Source: an uncultured Eubacteriales bacterium
GTDB lineage: Bacteria; Bacillota; Clostridia; Oscillospirales; Acutalibacteraceae
Direction: 5' to 3'
DNA: 64,000 bases
Assembly: GCA_934541115.1 (NCBI GenBank)
Contig: CAKTDF010000004.1
Coordinates: forward strand, 1 to 64,000
Shown: positions 26,717 through 34,893 of the stretch, in pieces
Position numbering within the stretch: position 1 is the stretch's first letter
How the letters are laid out: each line of letters starts with the position of its first letter
Notes under the pieces: generated by a model
Seen by the model: the letters and a program-made list of their open reading frames with translations, nothing else
Database searches by the model: none
What the model was told of the DNA's origin: nothing
Program-made: the position numbers and the translations under genes

Positions 26717-28228
26717 TCACCCGAGCTTTCTTGAAATTACGGAAAAGAGCTTATGGAGCTCACCGAAAAGAAAATCTATGAAACCGACGTCAAAGAAGTT
26801 TTTGTCAACAACCGACAGTGATGAATCCTTTTCGCCGGCGTTAAGCAAAAATGCCTGCGTATAAAGAACACCGCCCTCGCCGAAAACTTCTGCTCTGACA
26901 TAGTTTCCGAGCTGTCCGTCATAGTCTGAAAGATCAAAAACGGCTTCGTCTGCCTTTTTTGCGTCAATCGCCTTTCCGTCGGAAATGAGAGTAACAATGA
27001 GCGCGTTCTTTGTTTTAAGTGAAATTGTGTCGCCGGCAACATTGACCGAGGTGACGAGCGGCTCTGTTTTTGCGGTGAGACGTCCGTCCGAGTCAAGCAC
27101 GCTGTATGTTGTTGCGATTGACGAGTCGGCTTTGTATTTGCCGCTTTCAATGCCCTCAATTCTTTCCTGCATTTCGTCAGCGGCGGCTGTTACGGCTTTA
27201 TAGGTTTTTGTCTCGCCGTAAAACTCTTTGAGTGCGGCAGAAATTCTGCGTAGCTCGTCATAGTTGCCGATGCAATGGCTTGCGGCAAAGAATTCACCGT
27301 TTTCAAGCGATTTCTTTGCGCTGTTTGAGTTCAGATTATCCATCAAAAGGAGCGTGTATCCCGTATTGATTTTGTCAAGCTGATGTGCGTCGCTTGAGGC
27401 AATGGCGAAAACATTGTCTCCCTTTGCAGAAAAACGCGTCAGCAGCTTATCCCAAAGAATGCGGTCAAAGCGCGTCCTTGAGTCTCCCTTTGAGTTGATG
27501 TCAATGCCGAGGCAGGTCGGATATTTTTCAAGCAGAGAGGCATATTTATTGATGTAATACTTATAGGCAAAGGCGTCTTCGTTATACGCGTTTTCACTTC
27601 TCAATTCATAGCGTGCCTTTGTGTACTCGCCGGGGTGATTGATGACCGAAACGCCGCCGAGCCTGTCAACGCCCTTTACAGCGTCCTCATAGGTCGTTAT
27701 ACTGTTATTATGATAATCGACAAACCAGCTGTTGACGTGTGCATTGACGGAGACTGCATTGTTTTCAATTCCGAACGGCACGCGGAGAATGTCTTTTTCG
27801 CCGTTGATTCTGAGATAGTCGTCTCCGTTTTCGGCGGTGTAATAGGAATAGGTCATTCCGTTTTCAAAAGTACCGTTTTCGGCGATCGGTGTGATGTTTC
27901 CGTCGCTTCTTCCGGCGATTTTGAGCAGGCCGCGAACAAGACCGGCGTTGTCCTTTGTCCAGCCGTAGTCAACCGTTCCATGGTCCGTGATGGCAACAAT
28001 GTCAAAGCCGCTTTCCGCGTGGCGTTCAAGAGACTGCGTGAGAGTCTGATCGCCGTCTGTTGCATTGGTGTGGGAGTGCAGAGCGGTCTTATATGTTTTT
28101 ACACTGCTCCAATCGATGTTTTCATACGGATTTGAAATCTGTACGTCCGATGCAAACGCGGTAAAACAGCATGCAAAGCAGAGTACCGACGCAAGCAGAA
28201 CGGAAAAAACCTTTTTTGTTCTCTTCAT
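26717..28228 (-). CDS. Secreted PHP-domain phosphoesterase
   Basis: 503 residues. A signal peptide (1 to about 27; VLCFACCFTAFAS) precedes a PHP domain with metal ligands in HSHTNATDGD (H51, H53) and ITDHGTVDYGW (D82, H83), then ASSDAH further on. PHP enzymes are metal-dependent phosphoesterases and are usually cytoplasmic, so an exported one is less common. The C-terminal 120 residues look like a beta-rich accessory domain, and the protein ends with an amphipathic helix (FGELHKLFSVISRKLG). Start 28228 is chosen for AAAGGAG; the longer frame to 28279 would overlap the upstream gene's end. Possibly hydrolyses extracellular nucleotides or phosphorylated polymers. Confidence 0.85.
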   Translation of the reverse strand: MKRTKKVFSVLLASVLCFACCFTAFASDVQISNPYENIDWSSVKTYKTALHSHTNATDGDQTLTQSLERHAESGFDIVAITDHGTVDYGWTKDNAGLVRGLLKIAGRSDGNITPIAENGTFENGMTYSYYTAENGDDYLRINGEKDILRVPFGIENNAVSVNAHVNSWFVDYHNNSITTYEDAVKGVDRLGGVSVINHPGEYTKARYELRSENAYNEDAFAYKYYINKYASLLEKYPTCLGIDINSKGDSRTRFDRILWDKLLTRFSAKGDNVFAIASSDAHQLDKINTGYTLLLMDNLNSNSAKKSLENGEFFAASHCIGNYDELRRISAALKEFYGETKTYKAVTAAADEMQERIEGIESGKYKADSSIATTYSVLDSDGRLTAKTEPLVTSVNVAGDTISLKTKNALIVTLISDGKAIDAKKADEAVFDLSDYDGQLGNYVRAEVFGEGGVLYTQAFLLNAGEKDSSLSVVDKNFFDVGFIDFLFGELHKLFSVISRKLG

Positions 28229-28253
28229 AATATATACGCTCCTTTGAAAGTGA

Positions 28254-28751
28254 TTAAATATTTTCCTCTCTGAAATCAATAATCAGCTGTTCCTTTTTCA
28301 TTGAAAGCTTGGTCAGCTTTACTCCGGCGGCATTGAACAGTCGCTTTGAGGCGAGATTCATCGGTGTTCCGTCATATTTGTCCGATATATAAATAACCTC
28401 GCGGATCCCGCTTTGAATGATGGCTTTTGCGCATTCGTTGCAGGGGAAAAGCGCAACGTAGATGCGGCAGCCCTCAAGCGAGGCTCCGGCGTTATTGAGA
28501 ATCGCGTTCAGCTCCGCGTGGCAGACATAAGGATATTTGGTGTCATAAGGTTCGCCGTCGCGCTCCCACGGAAAAACATCGTCGTCGCAGCCGATCGGCA
28601 GTCCGTTGTATCCGACAGACATGATTCTGTTTTTGTTGTTGACGATGCAGGCGCCCACCTGTGTGCTCGGGTCTTTGCTGCGGTATGACGAAAGTACGGC
28701 GATGCCCATAAAGTATTCGTCCCATGAAAGATAGTCTTTTCTCTTTGCCAT
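28254..28751 (-). CDS. dCMP deaminase (ComE operon protein 2-like)
   Basis: 165 residues. Zinc-dependent deaminase motif HAELNAIL (H78, E80) with PCNECAKAI (C104, C107). The family insertion GYNGLPIGCDDD...PYVCHAE is typical of deoxycytidylate deaminases, which make dUMP for thymidylate synthesis. Start 28751 has AAAGGAC upstream; the frame to 28790 would overlap the U32 stop. It lies between a U32 peptidase gene and the PHP gene in one operon. Confidence 0.92.
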   Translation of the reverse strand: MAKRKDYLSWDEYFMGIAVLSSYRSKDPSTQVGACIVNNKNRIMSVGYNGLPIGCDDDVFPWERDGEPYDTKYPYVCHAELNAILNNAGASLEGCRIYVALFPCNECAKAIIQSGIREVIYISDKYDGTPMNLASKRLFNAAGVKLTKLSMKKEQLIIDFREENI

Positions 28752-28786
28752 TTGGTACACGTCCTTTCTAAAATCGCGCCGCGCGG

Positions 28787-30847
28787 TCATTCAACACCGC
28801 GGTAGCAAAGACCGCGCGTAAAATCACCCTTGGCTTTTTTTTCTTTTCTGTAGGCGTCAAGAACAGCGTCAACGTTCTTGGCTTTTTCTTTTGTAAAGAG
28901 GAACGAGAGAAAGTCAATATTTTTGATTTCCTCAAGTCGGTCTCCCATATATATCGGTCTGGAGTTGAGTATTTCCTGATAGGTACCGTGACACATAACG
29001 GGGAACGAAACGCCCATTCTGTCTGTGAGAGAGCTTTTGCCTTTGCACTCGCTGCAGGTCTTGACATTCTTTATGGGGCAGTTGCGGGTGAGCATAAGCG
29101 GCAGTCTGCCGTAGGCTGCGATGCCCCTCAAAGCTTCGCCGCCGAGTGCAGCGCACTGAGAAAGGGTAAGCTCCGGTGACAAGGTTATGTACTTTACACC
29201 AAGTCGCTCAAATTCACGGATCGAAAGGCTGTTGAAAACGTTCATTGAGAATCCGATGTGGGCCTCAAGGCCGCATTTTTGCGCGAGGGCAACGGCGTCA
29301 AGCGTGCCGCAAAGGGCGGCGCGGATACCCGTGTTTTTCGCTCTGAGCAAAAGTTTTTCAGTCCTTTGCTCTGCACCGAAAAGGGCGCGCGGAATGCTGA
29401 CACCCACTGTAATGCCTTTGTTTTCAACGCTTTCAACATACTTTTCCTCAATTTCAAGTGGAAAATACAAGTTTTCAACATTTTCAAGATTCTGGGGAAG
29501 TTGTTCTCCGTTTGAAAGCACAAGGTGAAATGTTTTTTGTTCCCTTGCGGCATGACGAGTAACAACCGATTTTTTGACTGTAAAGTTATGAGGCTTTACA
29601 GCTTTAAGCTCGTTTTCAAGCTTTTCAAGCGCCTCTCTGCGCAGTGCATTGACTGCCGAAGCCGGTACCGACAGCCCTTCTTCAAAATCAAATTCAATTT
29701 TTTCCGGATAAAACGGTGTTGCTCCGCATTTTGAAAGCTGCTCCGTCAAGCGTTCTTTTGATGTCGGGGAATTCAATGCTTTTTCCGGCACGCAGTTTGA
29801 GAAAACGAAGACTGTTTTTCCACCTGCGCGGGCAGAAAGCGAGAGTGCCTCTCCTTTGGCGACCGTCATAAAAAAGCTGACGGGAACGCGCGGCGTCTCT
29901 TTTGAATAGAGATTTTTGAGCGAAGACAGAACCTTTGCCGAGGCGGACACAACGTCCTCTTTTCGCCTGGTTCCGAACATGAGCGGACCTCTTGCATTTT
30001 CAAAGTAGCCGTCAGTAAAACCGGAGCGTGAAAAAACGGCGCGCAGCTTTTCCTGCGTTTCAGAGCCGTTGATACCTCCGAGCGCCTCATTGGCACTTTT
30101 TACGGCGGCGGCAACATATTCGGGTCTTTTCATGCGCCCCTCGATTTTAAAAGAATCTATGCCGATTTTTGAAAGCTCCCTGAGGTGAGGAATGAGAGAC
30201 AGATCTTTGAGGCTCAGATCGTGTCTGCCGGGCTCGCCGGCAGAAAACGGCAGACGGCAAGGTTGTGCGCAAAGTCCGCGGTTGCCGCTGCGTGAGCCGA
30301 GCATTGCGCTCATATAGCACTGACCGGAAACGCACATGCAAAGCGCTCCGTGAACAAACACCTCAAGCTCCATGTCGGTATTTCTGCGCAGAGCGATGAT
30401 CTCATCTTTGGTCATCTCGCGCGGCAGTACCGCCCTTGAAAAGCCAAGCCGCCTCAGCAGGTCAAGACCGGCTGAGGTTTGGGTTGACATCTGGGTTGAC
30501 GCATGGCGCAGGAGAGTCGGCGCGCACTCGCGTGCAATCGCGGCAAGCCCGACGTCCTGCAAAATCAGCACGTCTGCCCCGAGGGCGCAAACGTGCCTTA
30601 TTACGTCAAGCGCCGCAGGAAGTTCGTCGTCACGAACAAGGGTGTTGAGGACAATGTGTACCTTAACGCCCCTTGCGCGGCAATATTCAATTGCTTTTTG
30701 AAGCTCCTCATCGGAAAAATTTTCGGCGCCCTTTCGCGCATTGAACGCCTTTGTTCCGAGATAGACTGCATCGGCGCCGGTTCTTACGGCGCTGAGAACA
30801 CATTCCGGCGAGCCGGCGGGAGCAAGAATCTCCGGTCGCTCAATCAT
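28787..30847 (-). CDS. Peptidase U32-family protein with C-terminal extension
   Basis: 686 residues. The N-terminal half is U32: PEILAPAGSPECVLSAVRTGADAVYLG, FVHGALCMCVSGQCYMSAML, SGNRGLCAQPCRLPF and SFKIEGRMKRPEYVA. Several conserved Cys of the U32 core are present. The C-terminal half carries the DUF3656-like region and a further barrel-like part. Related proteins (RlhA/TrhP) act in 23S rRNA or tRNA hydroxylation using prephenate or iron, rather than as proteases, so that role is as likely as peptidase. The start overlaps the stop of zapA by 4 bp (ATGA), indicating tight coupling. Confidence 0.92.
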   Translation of the reverse strand: MIERPEILAPAGSPECVLSAVRTGADAVYLGTKAFNARKGAENFSDEELQKAIEYCRARGVKVHIVLNTLVRDDELPAALDVIRHVCALGADVLILQDVGLAAIARECAPTLLRHASTQMSTQTSAGLDLLRRLGFSRAVLPREMTKDEIIALRRNTDMELEVFVHGALCMCVSGQCYMSAMLGSRSGNRGLCAQPCRLPFSAGEPGRHDLSLKDLSLIPHLRELSKIGIDSFKIEGRMKRPEYVAAAVKSANEALGGINGSETQEKLRAVFSRSGFTDGYFENARGPLMFGTRRKEDVVSASAKVLSSLKNLYSKETPRVPVSFFMTVAKGEALSLSARAGGKTVFVFSNCVPEKALNSPTSKERLTEQLSKCGATPFYPEKIEFDFEEGLSVPASAVNALRREALEKLENELKAVKPHNFTVKKSVVTRHAAREQKTFHLVLSNGEQLPQNLENVENLYFPLEIEEKYVESVENKGITVGVSIPRALFGAEQRTEKLLLRAKNTGIRAALCGTLDAVALAQKCGLEAHIGFSMNVFNSLSIREFERLGVKYITLSPELTLSQCAALGGEALRGIAAYGRLPLMLTRNCPIKNVKTCSECKGKSSLTDRMGVSFPVMCHGTYQEILNSRPIYMGDRLEEIKNIDFLSFLFTKEKAKNVDAVLDAYRKEKKAKGDFTRGLCYRGVE

Positions 30848-31239
30848 TTATTTTTTCCGAGCTGCTCAAGAACAGAGGAAAGCTGAGCCTTGAGACGTTC
30901 AATTTCAAGATTGGCGTTTTCAAGCTCGCGCTTGAGCTTGTCGGACTCATGCTTGGCAAGGTCGGCTTTTGCCTTTGCGCTTGAAGCGTCGTCAAGGTAA
31001 TCCTTAATTTGTTCACGCAGTCTGTCTGCGGAAACGGTAGCCTTTTTGCAGTCGTCGGCGTATTGAAGAGTTGTTAAAACAGCCGCCTGAGTTGTTGAAA
31101 CTCTTGGGTTCTCTTTCATCGTCTTTGCAATTGCAAGATCAACCTCTTTTCCAAGCTCGGCAACATAGCTGACCTCATCTTCGGTGAGAATTGCATACTG
31201 CGCACCGGCGATTGAAAGCTTGACCTTATTCCTTACCAT
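30844..31239 (-). CDS. zapA: Cell division protein ZapA
   Basis: 131 residues. The N-terminal ZapA domain (KLSIAGAQYAIL...EDEVSYVAELGKEVDLAIAKTM) is followed by a long coiled coil (DRLREQIKDYL to LSSVLEQLG). ZapA stabilises and cross-links FtsZ filaments at midcell. The ATG at 31239 has GGAAGGA 8 nt upstream; the frame open to 31320 lies in the leader. It is the first gene of a five-gene leftward operon, and the zapA-U32 order is common in Clostridia. Two hairpins occur in the leader between promoter and start. Confidence 0.9.
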   Translation of the reverse strand: MVRNKVKLSIAGAQYAILTEDEVSYVAELGKEVDLAIAKTMKENPRVSTTQAAVLTTLQYADDCKKATVSADRLREQIKDYLDDASSAKAKADLAKHESDKLKRELENANLEIERLKAQLSSVLEQLGKNK

Positions 31240-31333
31240 TGTGATATCCTTCCTTTCTGAGAACATGCGGTTCGGTTTTTCTCCGGGACCGCATTTTCCA
31301 CCCATCGGGCGGAAAAACACTTACATACTGTAT

Positions 31334-31362
31334 ATTATACATCAATATGCAAGCATAATCAA
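31334..31362 (-). promoter_or_regulatory. Promoter of the zapA operon
   Basis: On the minus strand TTGATT (31362-31357), 17-nt spacer, TATAAT (31339-31334). It lies in the 130-bp gap after fprA. The leader then holds two stems, TTTTCCGCCC/GGGTGGAAAA and TGCGGT/ACCGCA. Confidence 0.75.
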
Positions 31363-31369
31363 GATTAAA

Positions 31370-32524
31370 TTATGCAAGAAGCTCCTGCGCAAGCTTTTCG
31401 ATCGCTGCAACAGTCTCATCTTTCACTGCGGAACGGACGGTTACCGTGTTTTCGCAGAAGACCAGGTTTTTGCATTTTTCAAGATCGGCTTTCATTAGCT
31501 TTGTTGCCGTTGGCGCCCAAGAGCCGTTTTCAATGAACGCAACCGTTTTGTTCTGAAAATTGTGGTCAACAAGGTGCTCAATAAAGTGCTTCATAAACGG
31601 GAAATACTGACCGTTGTAGGTTGTTGTTGCAAGAACAAGCTTTCCGTGTCTGAAAGCGTCTTCAACGGCCTCTGCCATATCCTCTCTTGCAAGGTCAACG
31701 GTGAACGCTTTCGGGCAGCCGCCCTTGAGGAGCTGTTCACAGAGAATTTCCGCCGCTTTTTTTGTGTTGCCGTAAACTGACGTGTACGCGATCATGACCC
31801 CGTCTGTTTCTGTTCGGTATGACGACCAGATGTCGTATTTTTCAATGTAATGAGAAAGATTATCTTTGAGAATCGGACCGTGCAGCGGACAGATGATCTG
31901 TATATCAAGAGCCGCCGCCTTTTTGAGCAGGGTCTGAACCTGTGCGCCGAATTTTCCGACAATGCCTATATAGTATCTTCTTGCCTCGCAGTCCCAATCC
32001 TCGTCAACGTCAAGCGCACCGAATTTTCCGAAAGCGTCGGCAGAAAAAAGCACCTTGTCTTTTTCGTCATAGCTGACCATTACCTCCGGCCAGTGAACCA
32101 TCGGGGCGAATATGAATGAAAGCGAATGACTGCCGAGAGAAAGTGTTTCTCCGTTTTGAACGGTCATTTTTCTTTCTTCAAGCGGAAAAGAAAAATAATT
32201 TTCCATCATGGCGAACGCCTTTGCGTTTGATACGATTTTTGTTTCGGGATACTCCTGCGCAAAAGCGGCGATGCTTGCGGAATGATCCGGTTCCATGTGG
32301 TGCACCACAAGATAATCCGGCTTTCTGCCGCCGAGAGCCGTTTCAATATTTGAGAGCCATTCGGCAGAAAAAGCGCCGTCAACGCCGTCAAGAACAGCTG
32401 TTTTTTCATCGAGAATTACATATGAGTTATACGCCATGCCGTTGGGCACGATATACTGCCCCTCAAAAAGGTCAATTTCATGGTCATTGACGCCGACGTA
32501 TTTGATATCGTTTGTTACATTCAT
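31370..32524 (-). CDS. fprA: FprA-type flavodiiron protein
   Basis: 384 residues: an N-terminal metallo-beta-lactamase-like diiron domain and a C-terminal flavodoxin domain. Iron ligands are visible in HMEPDH (H76, E78, D80, H81), with a further HW in MVHWPEVMVSYD and CPLHGPIL. The FMN-binding loop is YTSVYGNTKKAAE. These enzymes reduce O2 to water or NO to N2O in the cytoplasm and protect anaerobes. The length is normal. It appears monocistronic; the zapA promoter begins just after its stop. Confidence 0.95.
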   Translation of the reverse strand: MNVTNDIKYVGVNDHEIDLFEGQYIVPNGMAYNSYVILDEKTAVLDGVDGAFSAEWLSNIETALGGRKPDYLVVHHMEPDHSASIAAFAQEYPETKIVSNAKAFAMMENYFSFPLEERKMTVQNGETLSLGSHSLSFIFAPMVHWPEVMVSYDEKDKVLFSADAFGKFGALDVDEDWDCEARRYYIGIVGKFGAQVQTLLKKAAALDIQIICPLHGPILKDNLSHYIEKYDIWSSYRTETDGVMIAYTSVYGNTKKAAEILCEQLLKGGCPKAFTVDLAREDMAEAVEDAFRHGKLVLATTTYNGQYFPFMKHFIEHLVDHNFQNKTVAFIENGSWAPTATKLMKADLEKCKNLVFCENTVTVRSAVKDETVAAIEKLAQELLA

Positions 32525-32617
32525 GTTCTGAACCTCCCGGGTTTTGATTTTTATACGCTACCAATTATACTTTGAGCGCGCAAGCTCTGTCAAGGGCGGC
32601 GATATCTCTTTTTGCTG

Positions 32618-32646
32618 TTGACTCGGTGTTTTTTCTGTGATACACT
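32618..32646 (+). promoter_or_regulatory. Promoter of the thioredoxin-fold lipoprotein
   Basis: TTGACT (32618-32623), 17-nt spacer, TACACT (32641-32646) with an extended -10 TGA. The start codon is at 32717. Confidence 0.75.
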
Positions 32647-32716
32647 CTTTTCGGAGGTACGCACCGGCAGCTTTTGGCTGCGGTCAGTAATAGGACCTCG
32701 GAGAGACGGTATCATA

Positions 32717-33313
32717 ATGAAAAGAATATTTGCAGCTTTGCTTTTGCTCACGGTGACTTTTTTATGCCTTTGCGCGTGCGGTTCGGATAAAACCGACAAA
32801 GAGGCCTCGTCGGGCGAATCGATCGTCAGCTCACAGGAAGAAAACACAACGGTACCCACAGGTCAGAAGGGTTCGCCTTTTCCCTCTTTCAAGGCTAAGG
32901 ACGTAAACGGAAAAACCGTAACCGATAAGATTTTTTCAAAAAACAAGCTGACGGTCGTCAATGTTTTTGCAACCTGGTGCGGTTCAAACGAATTTGAACT
33001 TTCTGCGTTGGCAAATCTTTCAAAGGCAGACGATATGAAAGACATCGGCTTTTTGGGTATTGTACTTGACGTTGCGGAAGACGGAAAGACTGACGAAAAG
33101 CTGCTTGAAAAAGCAAAAACGCTTTATGAGGAAAACGGAAAGCCGTATCCGTATCTTATTACGGACGAGGGACTGAATGAATTTTGCGACAGAGTTACTT
33201 TGCTTCCGCAGACGTTTTTTGTTGACGAAAACGGAATTGTTGTCGGCGACGCAGTTAGCAATGTTTTGACCGAAGAGAACTTCCGTCAGTTTATTGAGCA
33301 AAGAATTCAGTGA
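32717..33313 (+). CDS. Thioredoxin-fold lipoprotein with single active-site Cys
   Basis: 198 residues. A lipoprotein signal with lipobox LCAC (C21 lipidated) and a low-complexity S/E/T linker lead to a TlpA/AhpC-TSA-like domain. The redox site reads ATWCGSNEFE (C88) where the family has WCGPC: the second, resolving Cys is Asn91. The cis-Pro loop (LLPQTFFVDENG) is kept. It may therefore act as a one-Cys redox protein or chaperone, or be redox-inactive. Start at ATG 32717; the frame to 32612 would include the promoter. Monocistronic with a strong terminator. Confidence 0.85.
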   Translation: MKRIFAALLLLTVTFLCLCACGSDKTDKEASSGESIVSSQEENTTVPTGQKGSPFPSFKAKDVNGKTVTDKIFSKNKLTVVNVFATWCGSNEFELSALANLSKADDMKDIGFLGIVLDVAEDGKTDEKLLEKAKTLYEENGKPYPYLITDEGLNEFCDRVTLLPQTFFVDENGIVVGDAVSNVLTEENFRQFIEQRIQ

Positions 33314-33369
33314 CGCATGAACCCAACACGGCTGACAGGGTGGGTTGTTATCCTTAGTATTAATGCAAC

Positions 33370-33412
33370 AAAAAGGTGCTGTTCGGAAACATTCCGGAAC
33401 AGCACCTTTTTC
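33370..33412 (+). terminator. Intrinsic terminator
   Basis: Perfect 15-bp stem AAAAAGGTGCTGTTC / GAACAGCACCTTTTT, extended by GGAA/TTCC across a bulge. It ends the lipoprotein transcript. The next 200 bases (33413-33621) contain no gene; a 12-of-14 hairpin lies at 33463-33496. Confidence 0.92.
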
Positions 33413-33621
33413 AGTTCGACTTAAGGGGCGCGCAGAGGGTTTGCATTGCCGCCATAAACAAAGTCCCGGAGAACGGCAAACACCGCTTTCCGAGACCCCA
33501 ACACTCTAAGGATATCACTTTTAAAATCAATTGTCAATAATATATAGAAAAACAATAAATTGCTAAATGATTTTCTACTAATTGCACAATTCAACGTCGT
33601 TTACTTCGTTGAAAATGCGTA

Positions 33622-33650
33622 TTGAAAAAGAGGGGAGGGTCTGCTATATT
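33622..33650 (+). promoter_or_regulatory. Strong promoter of the candidate large ncRNA
   Basis: TTGAAA (33622-33627), 17-nt spacer, TATATT (33645-33650) with extended -10 TGC. The spacer resembles that of the promoter at 35993 (both contain AGAGGGGAG and end TCTGC). No start codon with a ribosome site follows. Confidence 0.75.
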
Positions 33651-34260
33651 ATAGACAGAAAGGGTGATACCAATGTACAGGTAATCGCAAAGCCCGAGGA
33701 AAACAACTTCTTCGGGAAAGCCCGGAAAGGTACCCTTTATCCGGAAAGAAAGGAATGATACCCGTGTACAGGTGAAAATTCGGTTGTCTTTTGATTTTGC
33801 TGAAGCATGTGAAGATTTGATGTCAAAATAAAAGCAAAAGAAAAAGGTCTTTCGCAACCCGCATTCGAGAACAAATCACCGAGTAATTTTGAATTTTAAT
33901 TTTGAAAAAGCGGCTTACACTGAATATTCAAACCACGCTTTTCAACAGAGCAACAAGAAAGATTTGACAGTCGAACCAAAAGCCGTAAACGAAAGAAAGA
34001 GTCAAAACGATATAAGACAGTAACGCTCTCGGTGCCGGACGAAAGGTCACATAGATTGAGCAGAAAAGCCAATCAAAAGACAAAGCCGAAAAATCCCCCA
34101 AAGATGTCGCAGCCGAAATTCAATTAGGCAGATCATCAGCTATCCCGCTTATGGGAAAAGAAAGAATGAATTGTGCATCCTGCGTAAGACGAGAAGGAGA
34201 CGACATCGAAAATCCGCAGAAAGCGAAGGTATCCAAGATGTTAGATACTAAGAGTTCACA

Positions 34261-34319
34261 GAAATGACCCTTGACTGCAAAAAAAGCCTGTAAAGAAAGG
34301 TGCAGTCAAGGGTCATTTC
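34261..34319 (+). terminator. Perfect 19-bp hairpin at the ncRNA 3' end
   Basis: Arms 34261-34279 and 34301-34319 are exact reverse complements (GAAATGACCCTTGACTGCA on the left) with a 21-nt purine-rich loop. Only a weak T run follows, so it may be an RNA 3'-end stabiliser rather than the terminator itself. Confidence 0.65.
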
Positions 34320-34345
34320 GCGTTTATAACAGAATCTGCTTTTTA

Positions 34346-34379
34346 ACCTCTCTCCGAAAAATGGCGAGGGTGTTTTTTT
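34346..34379 (+). terminator. Terminator of the candidate ncRNA
   Basis: Stem ACCTCTCTCC / GGCGAGGGT with one bulge, A-rich loop, then GTTTTTTTATT. It is the first good rightward terminator after the promoter at 33622. Confidence 0.7.
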
Positions 34380-34537
34380 ATTCCAAAAATGAGGACTTTT
34401 GCGTTCGGCTTAAGCGATCGTCACTGCAGCTTTGTTCACAGCGTGATGGCAAAAATCAGTCACGCCTCGGATTGTCTAAACGCGTTGAGTGCTCTGAGAC
34501 GAAAGCGGCAGGATTCGTTGTTCAAATGTTGCAGACA

Positions 34538-34575
34538 ACAAAAAAAGAAAAGCCACACAAAAAGTATAGCTTTTC
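34538..34575 (-). terminator. tRNA-Arg terminator
   Basis: On the minus strand GAAAAGC ... GCTTTTC followed by TTTTTTTG, directly after the encoded CCA of tRNA-Arg. Confidence 0.8.
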
Positions 34576-34578
34576 TTT

Positions 34579-34655
34579 TGGCGCGCCAAGAGGGACTCGA
34601 ACCCCCGACCTTTTGGTTCGTAGCCAAACACTCTATCCGGCTGAGCTATTGGCGC
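34579..34655 (-). tRNA. tRNA-Arg (anticodon ACG)
   Basis: Minus-strand cloverleaf: acceptor GCGCCAA (34655-34649) with TTGGCGC (34589-34583), D-stem GCTC/GAGT, anticodon stem TTTGG/CCAAA with loop CTACGAA giving anticodon ACG (read as ICG), T-arm GGGGGTTCGAGTCCC. Discriminator G and encoded CCA (34581-34579) complete it. Confidence 0.96.
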
Positions 34656-34832
34656 ATTTGTTTTTGCCAAAGTATACTATCACAAAGACGCTCGATTGTC
34701 AAGTCCTTTTTTGAAAAAGTCCGTTTTGGGTTCAAAAATACAGAAAATTGCAAAACGCTTATACCGGATACTTAATATACGGGTAAAACTTATGCTGCGC
34801 TTTATATCGATGCTGCTTAAAGGCAGAAACAG

Positions 34833-34866
34833 AACCGCTGCGGATTCAGACGAACCCGCAGCGGTT
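34833..34866 (-). terminator. Hairpin after the 34894 gene
   Basis: Perfect 11-bp stem AACCGCTGCGG / CCGCAGCGGTT. On the minus strand a moderately T-rich tract (CTGTTTCTG) follows the stop of the leftward gene. Confidence 0.65.
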
Positions 34867-34893
34867 GAAAACATTTTTATCGGTGGATTTTTA

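Larger units (their letters stand above)
33657..34379 (+). ncRNA. Candidate large structured non-coding RNA (about 0.7 kb)
   Basis: A strong promoter fires into 0.7 kb with no credible reading frame and many purine-rich single-strand-like stretches (GAAAG, GAAAAC, CAAAAG). Directly visible folds are a 9-bp hairpin at 33693-33716 (CCCGAGGAA / TTCTTCGGG), another at 33722-33744 (CCGGA.AAGG / CCTT.TCCGG), GGTATC/GATAC near 34228-34249, and a perfect 19-bp hairpin at 34261-34319. The two 5' hairpins are flanked by similar motifs, TGATACC then TGTACAGGT (about 33665-33682 and 33755-33773). It ends at the terminator 34346-34379, or already at 34319. Size and setting beside a tRNA recall large ornate RNAs such as ROOL, GOLLD or OLE; I cannot confirm a family from memory. 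Confidence 0.6.

Noticed and set aside
33591..33857. Small minus-strand ORF within the ncRNA region
   Set aside because: No ribosome site, covers promoter sequence of the ncRNA, and the translated product looks random.
33657..34379. RNase P RNA or tmRNA
   Set aside because: None of the conserved RNase P core or the tmRNA acceptor/T-arm and tag-coding region can be seen.
34271..34775. Plus-strand ORFs over the tRNA-Arg region
   Set aside because: They run across the ncRNA terminator and the tRNA gene and have no ribosome site.
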